Origin: Planctomycetota bacterium
GTDB taxonomy: Bacteria > Planctomycetota > UBA1135 > GCA-002686595
Direction of reading: 5' to 3'
NCBI GenBank assembly: GCA_029259595.1
Contig: JAJDEW010000003.1
Span: 1 to 64,000 of the forward strand
Length of the DNA stretch: 64,000 bases
Of the stretch, positions 8,683 through 16,981 are shown one piece after another (the first letter of the stretch is position 1; each line of letters starts with the position of its first letter). The notes below the pieces were generated by a model, which saw nothing but the letters and a program-made list of their open reading frames with translations, was not told where the DNA came from and did no database searches. A program made the translations under genes and the position numbers.

Positions 8683-9593
8683 CGCTCGGTGCCGGAGGAG
8701 GTTTCGAAGTCGGTGATGCGCATGGCGAGTCGGCCCTGGCGTTGCCCGAGGTGAGCGTGCGCGAAGGTCTGGCCCTCGACCAGGGCGGTCAGCGTGTCAC
8801 CGACGCGTGCTTCGATGGGGATGACGTCGCCCTCCTCGAGGGCGAGCAGCTGCTCGAGCGTGACGTCGCTTCCCTCGAGGCAGGCGTGGATGACGACCTC
8901 GACGGGATCGAGGTGCGTCGGGATGGATTCGAGTCGGTCGTGGCCGCTGCCGGCGTCGTCTCCTCGCACGCCGGGCAGGAGGACGAACAGTCCCTCGGGG
9001 TCGCCCGGTCCGTCGACCGAGATCTCCAGAACCAAGCGGTGGGGGTCGGCGGCGTCTCCTCCGTCGCGCCAATCCTCGATGTTCTGTCGTTCGCCGATCA
9101 CGGCGACGCGTTCGGGGCTCTTGCCGAAGGCCTTCAGGATGGGCTGCGCGACCGCGATCAGGAGGCCTTCGAGGACGCGTCGTTCGATCTCGGACAGGGC
9201 GCGACGTTGCGGCGTATCCGAGCTCGAGCCGAGGAGGCGTTCGACGGCTCCGGTGGCCGAGAGCGAGCTCCAGGCGGTCCAGCCGGGTTGGCCGTCGACC
9301 AGGAAGGACACCAAGGCGAGCGGATCTTCCAGGGTCTCCTTCCAGGTGTCCGTGTCGCACTCGGAGATGCTCGCGAGCCCCAGCTCGTAGTCGGGCCCCA
9401 GGAGTTCGCCCCAGTGGGCCTGAGCTTCCGCGAGCGGTGCCCGCAGGACGCGCAGCATCTCGTCCACGCGCACCGGGCTCAGCCGGCGCGGACGTCGGAA
9501 GTCACGCTGGACGACCTGCGCGGCTTTCGCCGTGCGGGTGCCTTGGAGGTCCATGATGGCCTCGACTTCCTCGGGTTGGACGTTCTCGCTCAC
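8679..9593 (-). CDS. fliM: Flagellar motor switch protein FliM
   Basis: The protein has 304 residues. An N-terminal QPEEVEAIM resembles the EIDALL peptide by which FliM binds phosphorylated CheY. A central CheC-like domain covers roughly residues 40-215. A C-terminal SpoA domain (VIHACLEGSDVTLEQLLALEEGDVIPI, RVGDTLTALVEGQ) binds FliN. It is slightly shorter than E. coli FliM. It connects FliG to FliN in the C ring. It lies eight bases after fliL and overlaps fliN. The family call is secure from the C-terminal domain and gene order. CheY binding is inference, since no chemotaxis genes occur in the window. Confidence 0.93.
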   Translation of the reverse strand: MSENVQPEEVEAIMDLQGTRTAKAAQVVQRDFRRPRRLSPVRVDEMLRVLRAPLAEAQAHWGELLGPDYELGLASISECDTDTWKETLEDPLALVSFLVDGQPGWTAWSSLSATGAVERLLGSSSDTPQRRALSEIERRVLEGLLIAVAQPILKAFGKSPERVAVIGERQNIEDWRDGGDAADPHRLVLEISVDGPGDPEGLFVLLPGVRGDDAGSGHDRLESIPTHLDPVEVVIHACLEGSDVTLEQLLALEEGDVIPIEARVGDTLTALVEGQTFAHAHLGQRQGRLAMRITDFETSSGTER

Positions 9594-9601
9594 GGTGGGG
9601 C

Positions 9602-10372
9602 CTACTGGAAGATGAAGTCTCCGTGCAGGATGCGACGGATCCGACCGAACGTGCCGACGTTCACCTCGCCCTGGAATTCAGGGTCGTGGCGGCGGACGTC
9701 GACGTGGACGGTGTCTCCGGCCTCGTTCTCGAGGAGAAGATCGGACTCATCGCCCTGGAACTTGACGGGCTTGCCGTCGTCCAGCTGCAAGGTCTGGCCG
9801 GGCCCGTCCATCGTGATGGTGTGGTCGTAGAAGCCGCTGCGCAGTGTGCCGTTGGTTTCGGAGGCGCCCGGGAGCAGCCCGCTCGCCTCGTGCGGTTCGT
9901 GCGTGGCCAGCTTGTTTCCGACGTGGACCGGGAACAGCAGCGGGTCGATGACCTCGCGCAGCTCCTGCATGAACATCTCCGAGCCGATCGGGTCCTCGAG
10001 GTCCTCGATCGTCTTCTGACGACCGACGTGGATCAGCATGTGCTTCTCGTTGGCCTGGTAGACGGGGTCGGCCACGCGCATGGCGGCGTAGGCCTCGTCG
10101 TAGGCGACGTACTCCGCCTTCAGGGTCATCACCATGAAGCGCTTGCCGCCGGTCTTCGCGAGGTTGACCTGGACGCGTTCCTGGGTGAGGTCGATGACGA
10201 ACGGGCCCTTGATCGGAACGTCGACGGCCTGCTTGGGAACGGCCATGAAGGACAAGGCGTACGCGACCCCGACCAGCCCGACGATGCCACCCCCCAGGAA
10301 GAGCCCTTTCTTGCTCTTCTTGGGCTCGTCGTCGCCCTTCGCTTCGCTCTTCTTCACTTCCTTGTCAGCCAT
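9602..10372 (-). CDS. fliL: FliL-like flagellar basal body protein with an extra C-terminal region
   Basis: The protein has 256 residues. A charged lysine-rich cytoplasmic start (~22 residues) is followed by one membrane segment (GLFLGGGIVGLVGVAYALSFM). The periplasmic region begins with the FliL-like first strand (KGPFVIDLTQERVQVNL, then MVMTLKAEYVA) and a helix ending QELREVIDPLLFPVHVGNKL. FliL normally ends about there, at 150-180 residues. Here about 90 further residues follow, predicted to be mostly beta (FYDHTITMDGPGQTLQLDDG, RIRRILHGDFIFQ). FliL surrounds the stator plug and supports torque. Its position between motB and fliM is the canonical one. The C-terminal extension is unexplained. 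Confidence 0.82.
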   Translation of the reverse strand: MADKEVKKSEAKGDDEPKKSKKGLFLGGGIVGLVGVAYALSFMAVPKQAVDVPIKGPFVIDLTQERVQVNLAKTGGKRFMVMTLKAEYVAYDEAYAAMRVADPVYQANEKHMLIHVGRQKTIEDLEDPIGSEMFMQELREVIDPLLFPVHVGNKLATHEPHEASGLLPGASETNGTLRSGFYDHTITMDGPGQTLQLDDGKPVKFQGDESDLLLENEAGDTVHVDVRRHDPEFQGEVNVGTFGRIRRILHGDFIFQ

Positions 10373-10381
10373 CCTCGGGTC

Positions 10382-11071
10382 TCATTGCGGGGCGTTGGCC
10401 GGCAGCACCAGACGGGCGTCGACGCGTCGCGTGGTGTTGGCCGGCTCGATTTCGGAGTTCCAGGCGCGAACCTGGAGGCGATGTCGTTTGACGTCGTGTT
10501 CGGAGACGAGGTAGTCCCCGACCGCGCGCGCGCGCTCGAAGGCGAGCCAGCGGTTGTCCGAGCGATGTCGTGGGCCGGCGTCGGAGGCGTGTCCTTCGAT
10601 CAGGAGCACCTGGCCGGCGGCCGGCCGCAGGGTCGTCACGACCAGGTCGATGTAGTGCTTCGAGGCTTCCGACAGCTCGGAAGAATCGGCTTCGAACGTG
10701 GCGATCGACGGTTGCGTGATCTCGTCGTGGGGGAGGAGTCCGCGCGCTACCTTGGCCCGAATCAGTTCGAGGTCGGAGGCGTCGAGGTGATCCGCGCGAC
10801 GATCGGGATCGTCTTCGGGCGGCAGGTTGAAGCGACGGCGGACGCCGTCGAAGATCTTGGCCTCGTCTTCGGCATCCAGGACGCCCGGGAGTCCGAAGGA
10901 ACGAACGGCGACCAGGAACGAGCCGATGCCGGCGGCGACGAGGCCCTGCTGCTGCTCCTTCGACATCGACACCAACAGGATGAAGAAGGTCAGAATCAGC
11001 GTCATCATGTCGCCGAACGACACCATCCACGCCGGTGCGCCTTGTTTGGGTTCCTCGACGGGGGCGCCCAT
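10382..11071 (-). CDS. motB: MotB-like stator protein (second paralog)
   Basis: The protein has 229 residues. The N-terminal PAWMVSFGDMMTLILTFF is a MotB transmembrane helix, with Asp21 in the position of the proton-accepting aspartate. The C-terminal OmpA-like domain has VLLIEGHASDAGPRHRSDNRWLA and ERARAVGDYLV, the peptidoglycan-contacting segment. It begins one base before the end of the upstream MotB paralog (ATG/TGA overlap), so both are made from one transcript. The two paralogs are clearly diverged. Either they form alternative stators or a mixed dimer with the single MotA here. Nothing in the sequence separates these possibilities. Confidence 0.88.
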   Translation of the reverse strand: MGAPVEEPKQGAPAWMVSFGDMMTLILTFFILLVSMSKEQQQGLVAAGIGSFLVAVRSFGLPGVLDAEDEAKIFDGVRRRFNLPPEDDPDRRADHLDASDLELIRAKVARGLLPHDEITQPSIATFEADSSELSEASKHYIDLVVTTLRPAAGQVLLIEGHASDAGPRHRSDNRWLAFERARAVGDYLVSEHDVKRHRLQVRAWNSEIEPANTTRRVDARLVLPANAPQ

Positions 11072-11841
11072 CAGCGGTCGCGCTCCAAGGCTTCGAGGTA
11101 ATTGGCGCGGGCGCGTGACAGCGACAAGATCCGGATCTGGACGCGACGGTTGAGTCGGCGTCCCTCGAGCGACTTGTCGTCGGCACGGGGGTTCGATCCG
11201 AGCCCGGCCACCTGCACCAGTTCGGGACGCAGGCCGCTTTCGGCCAACAGCACGCGCGACGCTGCGTCGGCCCGCGCGAACGATAGCGACGTGGCGCTCG
11301 CGTACTCTCGGGACGGCACGAAGGCGTCATCGGTGAAGCCCTCGACGACGATCATGTGGGCGTAGTGCTCGAGCACTCGGCCGATCTCGGCGAGACTCTC
11401 GCGCAGGCGTTCGGAGACGCGAGTCGAGCCCGGGTCGAAGCTCTCGTCGGCGCCGAATTCGATGACGATGCCGTCGGCCACGTTCGTAAGGTCGAGCTCG
11501 AGCTGGTCGTCGGACTTCTTCTGGCCCATCTCGGCCAGGTTCTCGGCCAGTTCTTCCGACGGACGCGAGTGCGGATTCAGCGCACCGCGCTTGTAGTCCG
11601 TTTCCGAGATCATGTCGTCCTGCGGAGGCGTCGGAAGGCTCGAGCTCTTGGACTTGTGCACTCCGGGGCTGCGATCGAGCCACGAGTCGACCTTGACGAG
11701 CTCGCTCGCCTCGAGAGACGAGAAGGTCATCAGCAAGACGAAGAACGTCACGAGCAAAGAGATCATGTCCGTGAACGTGACGACCCACTCCGGCGCGCCG
11801 AGGGGCGCCGCCGGCGGGGCCTTCTTCTTCTTTTTTCCCAT
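11071..11841 (-). CDS. motB: Flagellar stator protein MotB (first paralog)
   Basis: The protein has 256 residues. A lysine-rich cytoplasmic tail (GKKKKKAPP) is followed by a transmembrane helix EWVVTFTDMISLLVTFFVLL, with Asp25 as the expected proton-binding residue. A plug/linker region follows, then an OmpA-like peptidoglycan-binding domain (IVVEGFTDDAFVPSREYASA, SLSFARADAA, QVAGLGSNPRADD, NRRVQIRIL). With MotA it forms the ion-driven stator. It starts 15 bases after the motA stop. Threonine precedes the catalytic Asp (FTDM), whereas the second paralog has Gly (FGDM). I cannot tell proton from sodium coupling. Confidence 0.9.
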   Translation of the reverse strand: MGKKKKKAPPAAPLGAPEWVVTFTDMISLLVTFFVLLMTFSSLEASELVKVDSWLDRSPGVHKSKSSSLPTPPQDDMISETDYKRGALNPHSRPSEELAENLAEMGQKKSDDQLELDLTNVADGIVIEFGADESFDPGSTRVSERLRESLAEIGRVLEHYAHMIVVEGFTDDAFVPSREYASATSLSFARADAASRVLLAESGLRPELVQVAGLGSNPRADDKSLEGRRLNRRVQIRILSLSRARANYLEALERDR

Positions 11842-11856
11842 GCCGGCACCGGGCGC

Positions 11857-12624
11857 TCAGGCCGCGACGACCTCGCGCGTGGAAGGGGGTACGAAGCTCT
11901 TGAGCTTCTCCTTGATGAGCTGGGGGCCCTCACCCGACTGGATGGCGACGATGCCCTCGATCATGAGCTCGCGCAGGAGCGCTTCTTCGTTCGCACGCTG
12001 CTCGAGCTTGCCGGAGAGCGGAATGAACAGCATGTTCGCCGCCATGGCTCCGTACAGCGTCGTGAGCAGCGCGGTCGCCATACCACCGCCGATCTTGGAC
12101 GGATCGGAGAGGTTCTGGAGCATCTGCACCAGGCCGACGAGCGTCCCGATCATTCCGAAGGCCGGCGCGTACGATCCGAGCGCGTCGAGCATCTTCTTGC
12201 CCGTGGTGTGGCGCTGGCGCTGCCACTCGGCCTCGAGCTCCATGATGTCGCGCACGGTCTCCGCCGGGAAACCGTCGATGACCAACTGCACGCCCTTGGC
12301 GAAGAACTTGTCGTCGACCTCTTGCAGCTTGTTCTCGAGCGCCAGGAGGCCTTCCTTGCGCGCGAGGTTCGCGTAGTCGATGACGCGCTCGATCTCCTGC
12401 GAAGGCGAGTTCAGCTTGAACAACAGCGTTCGCAGCATGACCTTCATCAACCCCTTGATCGTCTCGAGGGGGAAGTTCATGAGGAGCACCGCGGTCGTAC
12501 CACCGAACACGATCATCATCGATCCGACGTGGACGAAGACGACGAGTCCGCCCGGTCCCGTCGCCATGGCGAAGAGGACCAGGCCGAACCCCATCACGGT
12601 TCCGAGCGCTGTGGTGATATCCAT
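11857..12624 (-). CDS. motA: Flagellar stator protein MotA
   Basis: The protein has 255 residues with four hydrophobic segments: near the N-terminus (ALGTVMGFGLVLFAMA), then VFVHVGSMMIVFGGTTAVLL, and two toward the C-terminus (YAPAFGMIGTLVGLVQML and MATALLTTLYGAMAANMLFIPL). The APAFGMIGTLVG-x-V segment is the MotA/TolQ/ExbB signature that lines the proton path. The large cytoplasmic loop between helices 2 and 3 would contact FliG. It is the first gene after a ~200-base gap that contains a good sigma-28 promoter match (12702-12729), so motA, both motB genes and fliL-fliM-fliN may form a late transcription unit. Confidence 0.95.
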   Translation of the reverse strand: MDITTALGTVMGFGLVLFAMATGPGGLVVFVHVGSMMIVFGGTTAVLLMNFPLETIKGLMKVMLRTLLFKLNSPSQEIERVIDYANLARKEGLLALENKLQEVDDKFFAKGVQLVIDGFPAETVRDIMELEAEWQRQRHTTGKKMLDALGSYAPAFGMIGTLVGLVQMLQNLSDPSKIGGGMATALLTTLYGAMAANMLFIPLSGKLEQRANEEALLRELMIEGIVAIQSGEGPQLIKEKLKSFVPPSTREVVAA

Positions 12625-12701
12625 GGGGAAGCGGTGTCGTGGAGCGCCAGGCGGACCGCCGTGGGGACGGTCAGCCGACGGAGGCGAACGACATCGATTC
12701 C

Positions 12702-12729
12702 TTATCGACCTTCGCGGGCAGCGGCTTGA
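12702..12729 (-). promoter_or_regulatory. Putative sigma-28 (FliA) promoter for motA
   Basis: Reading the minus strand, TCAA (complement of 12726-12729) is followed after 16 bases by GTCGATAA (complement of 12702-12709). Seven of eight bases match the sigma-28 -10 consensus GCCGATAA, and three of four match the -35 core TAAA. The predicted start is about 70 bases ahead of the motA ATG. The spacing equals that of the fliD candidate. The rest of the 12625-12822 gap holds a small GC palindrome (12791-12806) and no convincing gene. Confidence 0.6.
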
Positions 12730-12822
12730 CGGCCCTGAAACGGATTCCAGGTGGCCGCAGCTTCAGCGGACCCGCCCAGGAGACCTCGGCCGGTCCGCTC
12801 GGACCGCCTCCGTGGATGCGGG

Positions 12823-13563
12823 CTAGCGGCGCGTGGCGCCGGTCGATCCCGACGCGGAGTAGGCGTCCACGTAGGCGCGCCACTCGGGCGCCACGCTCGG
12901 GATCGAGCGCAGCGAGGTCAGCAGGCTCGAGGCCGTGCCCGGATCCAGCTGCTTCAGGATCGAGGCGGCCTCTTCGGGCGTGTATTCGGCCAGAATCTCG
13001 GCCGCTTCCTGGCCCTCGACGGAGTCGAAGATCAGGGCGACCTGGGCCCAGCGCTGGGCTTCGCGGCCGGCCGCCGCGCCCTCGTCGCGTTGCACCTCGA
13101 GCGCCCGCAGCTCGAGCTCGGATTCGAAGCGTTCCAGGCTCTCACGCAGCTCGTCGAGCGTCCGGAAGCGCTCGGCCAGCCCGCCCAGCTCATCGTCGAT
13201 CCGGCGTTCGCGCTCTTCGATCGTGCGCTCCCGCTGGTCGAGCTCGAACGTGCGTGACTTCAGGTCGTCCGAAAGCTCCTGCAGCTCGTCCTGGGAGAAG
13301 GGCGAGGGGAGGCTCCAGACGCCGAGCATGCCGAGGTTGGACTTCAAGACCGTCTCGCTCGGTCGTGGCGGCGGCACCGACGACTCGTCTTCGAGTCCGG
13401 CAGGCTCCGTGCTGTCCGGTTCCTCCGGCTGCGGGAACAGCTGTCCGATCACCGCGACCTTGTGCAGCGGCACGCCCGAGAGGGTCGTGAAGCCGAGGAA
13501 GCAGATGCTGAAGAGCGAGAGCGCTCCTAGCGCCATGGCGGCGATTTCGATGAGTCGATTCAT
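12823..13563 (-). CDS. MotE-like flagellar protein with coiled coil and MgtE-N-like C-terminus
   Basis: The protein has 246 residues. It has one N-terminal membrane segment (IAAMALGALSLFSICFLGF) and a proline/acidic linker. A long charged coiled coil runs from about residue 90 to 165 (FELDQRERTIEERERRIDD and similar). A C-terminal helical domain (SVEGQEAAEILAEYTPEEAASILKQLDPGTASSLLTSL) matches the MgtE intracellular N-domain found in MotE-like flagellar chaperones. The family acts in the periplasm in stator stabilisation. The gene sits between fliJ (4-base overlap) and motA, where motE-type genes often lie. Family assignment is by architecture and context, so moderately sure. Confidence 0.72.
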   Translation of the reverse strand: MNRLIEIAAMALGALSLFSICFLGFTTLSGVPLHKVAVIGQLFPQPEEPDSTEPAGLEDESSVPPPRPSETVLKSNLGMLGVWSLPSPFSQDELQELSDDLKSRTFELDQRERTIEERERRIDDELGGLAERFRTLDELRESLERFESELELRALEVQRDEGAAAGREAQRWAQVALIFDSVEGQEAAEILAEYTPEEAASILKQLDPGTASSLLTSLRSIPSVAPEWRAYVDAYSASGSTGATRR

Positions 13564-14093
13564 GGGGTGCGGGGACCGCTGCGGCCTTCTTCGGCAGTCC
13601 CTTCCGATCGACTGGAGGTGAGGTCAATCTTTTCCCGCGCCAGACGCCGGCCGTGCTCGCGGAGGGCATTTTCGTCCCGTTCCGCGTCCTCCTCGCGGCG
13701 CGCCTCCTTGCGATGGCGGTCCCTGGCCCGTGCTTCGAGCTCGCTCAGCCCCTTGCGCTGAGCGCTCCGATCGTGCCAGGCCGTCTCCATCGTCGCGGCC
13801 TGCGATCGGGCGGTCAGGGCCAGCTCGGCCTTCTCCGCGATCTCGCGCCGCAACCGGTCGAGGGCGCGGTGACCGACCAGGATGGCGGTCGGCGAGAGCG
13901 GGCGACCGGGGGCGCTCTGCTCGAGCTCGAGCAATTCGCGGTGGGCGCCGTCGAGAGCCCGACGCGCGGCCTCTTCGTCTTCCGCGGCCGCGTTCGCGCG
14001 GGCCACGGAGCGGGCCCAGGCTTCGCGCGCGATCTCCTCCTCGATCTCGCGCGCCCGCAGGACCCGCGCGAGCCTGAAGTGGAAGCGCTTCAC
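13560..14093 (-). CDS. fliJ: Flagellar export chaperone-like stalk protein FliJ
   Basis: The protein has 177 residues, almost entirely charged alpha helix and coiled coil. The start KRFHFRLARVLRAREIEEE is typical of FliJ (FxFRL-x-x-VL-x-x-R). FliJ inserts into the FliI hexamer ring and links it to FlhA for ATP-dependent export. It overlaps fliI upstream by four bases and the MotE-like gene downstream by four bases. Sequence is poorly conserved in this family, so the name rests on the N-terminal motif, length, coiled coil and location. The last ~20 residues are Arg/Ser/Pro rich and probably disordered. Confidence 0.85.
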   Translation of the reverse strand: MKRFHFRLARVLRAREIEEEIAREAWARSVARANAAAEDEEAARRALDGAHRELLELEQSAPGRPLSPTAILVGHRALDRLRREIAEKAELALTARSQAATMETAWHDRSAQRKGLSELEARARDRHRKEARREEDAERDENALREHGRRLAREKIDLTSSRSEGTAEEGRSGPRTP

Positions 14094-15418
14094 TGGAACA
14101 GGACGCGCAGCAGGGCGAGCGTCTCGTCGAGCGAAGTGCTGTCCTCCGTCGCTTGCGCCAGGAAGGCCTCGATGACCGGCATGCGTTGCAGCGCCAGGTC
14201 GAGCCGCGGGTTCGTGCCCGCGCGGTAGGCACCGATCTCGACGAGATCCTTGCCCTCCTTCCAGACCGCCAGCGTCTCGCGCAGCTTCTGCGCCAGATCG
14301 AGGTGTTCGCGTGAAACGACTTCGGGCATCAGGCGCGACAGGCTGGAGAGCACGTCGACGGCCGGGAAGTTGCCGCGGTGGGCGAGGTCGCGCGACAGGA
14401 AGACGTGGCCGTCGAGCAGGCCGCGCAGCGTGTCGGCCACGGGCTCGTTCGGGTCGTCGCCGTCGAGCAGGACCGTGAGCAGGCCGGTGATGCTGCCCTT
14501 GTCCGAACGTCCCAGGCGTTCGACGAGCTTGGGCATCGTCGCGAAGAAGCTCGGCGGGAAGCCGCGCACGGTCGGGGGCTCACCGGCCGCGAGGCCGATC
14601 TCGCGTGAGGCGGCGGCAAAGCGGGTGACCGAGTCCATCACCAGGAGGACGTCGAGGCCTTGATCGCGAAAGTACTCGGCGGCCGTCACGGCGACGAAGG
14701 GCGCCAGGAAGCGCTCGATCGGCGAGCGGTCGGAGGTGGCGACGACGGTCAGCGCGCGCTTGCGACCCTCTTCGCCCAAGGTCTTTTCGAGGAAGCCGCG
14801 GACTTCACGGCCGCGCTCGCCTACCAGCGCCACGACGATCGCGTCGGCGTCCGTGCCGCGCGTGATCTGTCCCAGCAGGGTCGACTTGCCGACGCCGGAG
14901 CCGGCGAAGATGCCGAGCCGCTGTCCACGCCCGAGGGTCGTCGTGGCGTCGATCGCGCGCACCCCCGTTCGCAGCGGTTCGTCGATCGGGGTGCGCAGGA
15001 GGGGAGCGGGCGCTTCGGAGCGGACGCGGCGCAGCTCCCACGTGTTCGGAAAGGCGGTGCCGCCATCGATCGGGCAGCCGAAGCCGTCGACGACGCGCCC
15101 CAGCAGCTCCTGGCCGACGGGAACGCGAAAGGGACGGCCGAGGGCCGTCACCACCTGGCGCGGGCCGATGCCTTCGAGGTTGCCGTGCGGCATCAACAGC
15201 GTGGTCGAACCGCGAAACCCGACGACCTCCGCGTCGACGGATCCGAGGCGACCGCGGTCGATGCGGCACATCTCGCCCATCGCGGCGGGAACGCCGGTCG
15301 CCTCGATGATCACGCCCGAAACGATGTCGACCCGGCCCCGCCAGGTCGGCACGGAGGCGGAGCGGATGTGCTCGTCACAGCGGGCGAGGTCGAAGAGCGG
15401 TGCGATGGCGTCGCTCAT
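14090..15418 (-). CDS. fliI: Flagellar export ATPase FliI
   Basis: The protein has 442 residues, the usual length. It is an F1-beta-like ATPase with Walker A AGSGVGKST at about residues 172-180, Walker B in LDVLLVMDSVTRFA, and the family segment GEPPTVRGFPPSFFATMPKLVERLG. The N-terminal domain (RGRVDIVSGVIIEATG) binds FliH. FliI hydrolyses ATP at the cytoplasmic gate and helps load export substrates. The start overlaps fliH by four bases and its stop overlaps fliJ, so fliH-fliI-fliJ are translationally linked. The adjacent chaperone and stalk genes favour the flagellar over the injectisome version. Confidence 0.96.
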   Translation of the reverse strand: MSDAIAPLFDLARCDEHIRSASVPTWRGRVDIVSGVIIEATGVPAAMGEMCRIDRGRLGSVDAEVVGFRGSTTLLMPHGNLEGIGPRQVVTALGRPFRVPVGQELLGRVVDGFGCPIDGGTAFPNTWELRRVRSEAPAPLLRTPIDEPLRTGVRAIDATTTLGRGQRLGIFAGSGVGKSTLLGQITRGTDADAIVVALVGERGREVRGFLEKTLGEEGRKRALTVVATSDRSPIERFLAPFVAVTAAEYFRDQGLDVLLVMDSVTRFAAASREIGLAAGEPPTVRGFPPSFFATMPKLVERLGRSDKGSITGLLTVLLDGDDPNEPVADTLRGLLDGHVFLSRDLAHRGNFPAVDVLSSLSRLMPEVVSREHLDLAQKLRETLAVWKEGKDLVEIGAYRAGTNPRLDLALQRMPVIEAFLAQATEDSTSLDETLALLRVLFQ

Positions 15419-15969
15419 TCGAGCTCCTCACGAATGCGATCGCGAATCGTCTCGAAGGCCTGATCGATCTCGCGGACCATGAGCCCCAGCGGCGTCTCGA
15501 CGTGGACGTCGGCGCGCGCGACTCCAGAGTCCGCGCGGATCTCCGTACCCGAGCGGAAGCTCGCGCCCTCGAGGCGGAGCGCGTCTTCGGGGTGCACGTG
15601 AACGACGTAGCTTCCGCGCTCGCGTGCCGCGGTGCGCAGCGTCTCGCGCACGATCCCCTCCAGGTCGTAGTTGCCCGACGGGATCTCCGCCCGGAGCAGT
15701 TCGCGCACGATTCTGCAGGCGAGCTCGACCGAGGTCTTCGCGAGTCGGTCGACGAGCACGACTTGCTCTTCGCTCGTGCGCTCGACGGCCTCGTCCAGGA
15801 GGCGTGCGGAGGTCTCGCTGGCCTCGCGGAGTCCGTCGGCACGGCCCTGGGCATGGGCGGCGACGCGCAAGTCGTGCACGACGGTGTTCAGATCGTCGCC
15901 CTCGGGCCGGACGCGTACGTCCGTCAGGGTCTCGAGCGGTGCGCCGAGATCGATGGCGTCAGGAGACAA
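15415..15969 (-). CDS. fliH: Flagellar assembly protein FliH
   Basis: The protein has 184 residues. The N-terminal ~60 residues include AAHAQGRADGLREA, similar to the FliH linker that dimerises and binds the C ring. The C-terminal half has the V/A-ATPase E-subunit-like pattern: LAKTSVELACRIVRELLRAE, then VRETLRTA, and the ending LGLMVREIDQAFETIRDRI. FliH holds FliI as a heterotrimer and docks it to FliN. It overlaps fliG by 11 bases and fliI by four. The assignment is from the C-terminal pattern and from position between fliG and fliI. Confidence 0.88.
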   Translation of the reverse strand: MSPDAIDLGAPLETLTDVRVRPEGDDLNTVVHDLRVAAHAQGRADGLREASETSARLLDEAVERTSEEQVVLVDRLAKTSVELACRIVRELLRAEIPSGNYDLEGIVRETLRTAARERGSYVVHVHPEDALRLEGASFRSGTEIRADSGVARADVHVETPLGLMVREIDQAFETIRDRIREELE

Positions 15970-16981
15970 GGTCTTCTCCTGCCCGCGAGGGGCGGAATTC
16001 GCCGGCTTCGATCATCGCGCGGATGTTGCGCATGATCTCCTCGCGTGCGCTCTCGACCTCGGACATGGGCACCGGTCCGGTCAGCTCGCGCTCCTCGGAG
16101 ACCATCTCGCGGACGCGCGAGCTCAGGTTGCCGAGCACGTTCTCTTCGACCTCGGAGGAACACGCCTTCAAGGCGACGGAGAGAGTCTTCGTATCCACCG
16201 TGCCGAGGATCTTCTGCATCGAGCGCTTGTCGATCGTCGCGATGTCCTGCCAGGTGAACATGTACTCTCGCAGCTCCTGAGCCATCTCCTCGTCTTCGGA
16301 CGCGATGGCATCGATCACGCCCTTCTCGAGCTGGGGATCCGAGAAGTTCAGGAGCTCGGCGATGGACTTGAGCCGCGCGCTCGGGTCGGACTCGGGCGTG
16401 TCGCTTCCGGCCGCTTCGAGCCGCCGGGTCAGGTCCTCGGCGATGGTGCGCGTGACCGACCGCGCCGGCGGCTTCAACGTCGCCATCCGGCGGATGATCT
16501 CCAGCGAATCCTCGGGCTCGAAGCCTTGCAGCACCTTGGCCGACACGGAGGGATCCAGGTTGGCGAGGACCAGGGCCGCGACAGCACTCGACTCGCGTTC
16601 GAGCACGCGGCCGATGACCGTGGCCGAGAAGCCCTCGACGGCGAGGAAGGGATGGTCCTCGAGGCGTCGGGACAGGATGTCCTGCAGGACCCGCTCTCCC
16701 TTTTGCTTGCCGAACGAGGTCGTCAGCATTTCGCCGAGCTCGTCCGTATCGCAGGGCTGGATCGACTTCGGGCCGTTGACGGACAGCGCCAGCTCGCGGT
16801 AGAGCGAGTCGACGGCGCCGGCCTGGACGAGGCGTTCGTCCAGGTCGACCATCGCGCGCGCCACCTTCTCGATGACGTCGGGGCGCAAGGTCTTGAGGAT
16901 CGCGGACCGCTTGTTCGCGTCGAGGCTCAGAAGGAGGGCGGCGACGCGCTGATGACCGCTGATGCCGCTCGGATCGCTCAT
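15959..16981 (-). CDS. fliG: Flagellar motor switch protein FliG
   Basis: The protein has 340 residues and is all-helical. The N-terminal domain (HQRVAALLLSLDANKRSAIL) binds the FliF C-terminus. The middle armadillo domain binds FliM. The C-terminal domain contains MFTWQDIATIDKRSMQKIL, then SSRVREMVSEERELTGPVPMSEVESAREEIM, the segments with the charged residues that meet MotA. It forms the rotor-stator interface. It overlaps fliF by four bases. Length and all three domains are normal. The usual EHPQTIA linker is replaced by a diverged segment (ERESSAVAALVL). Confidence 0.95.
   Translation of the reverse strand: MSDPSGISGHQRVAALLLSLDANKRSAILKTLRPDVIEKVARAMVDLDERLVQAGAVDSLYRELALSVNGPKSIQPCDTDELGEMLTTSFGKQKGERVLQDILSRRLEDHPFLAVEGFSATVIGRVLERESSAVAALVLANLDPSVSAKVLQGFEPEDSLEIIRRMATLKPPARSVTRTIAEDLTRRLEAAGSDTPESDPSARLKSIAELLNFSDPQLEKGVIDAIASEDEEMAQELREYMFTWQDIATIDKRSMQKILGTVDTKTLSVALKACSSEVEENVLGNLSSRVREMVSEERELTGPVPMSEVESAREEIMRNIRAMIEAGEFRPSRAGEDLVS

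Noticed and set aside
12671-12883. Possible small gene (flbD-like position) on the minus strand between the MotE-like gene and motA
   Set aside because: The translated sequence lacks FlbD's conserved pattern, its 5' end lies inside the upstream gene, and the region is better explained by a sigma-28 promoter and a small hairpin.
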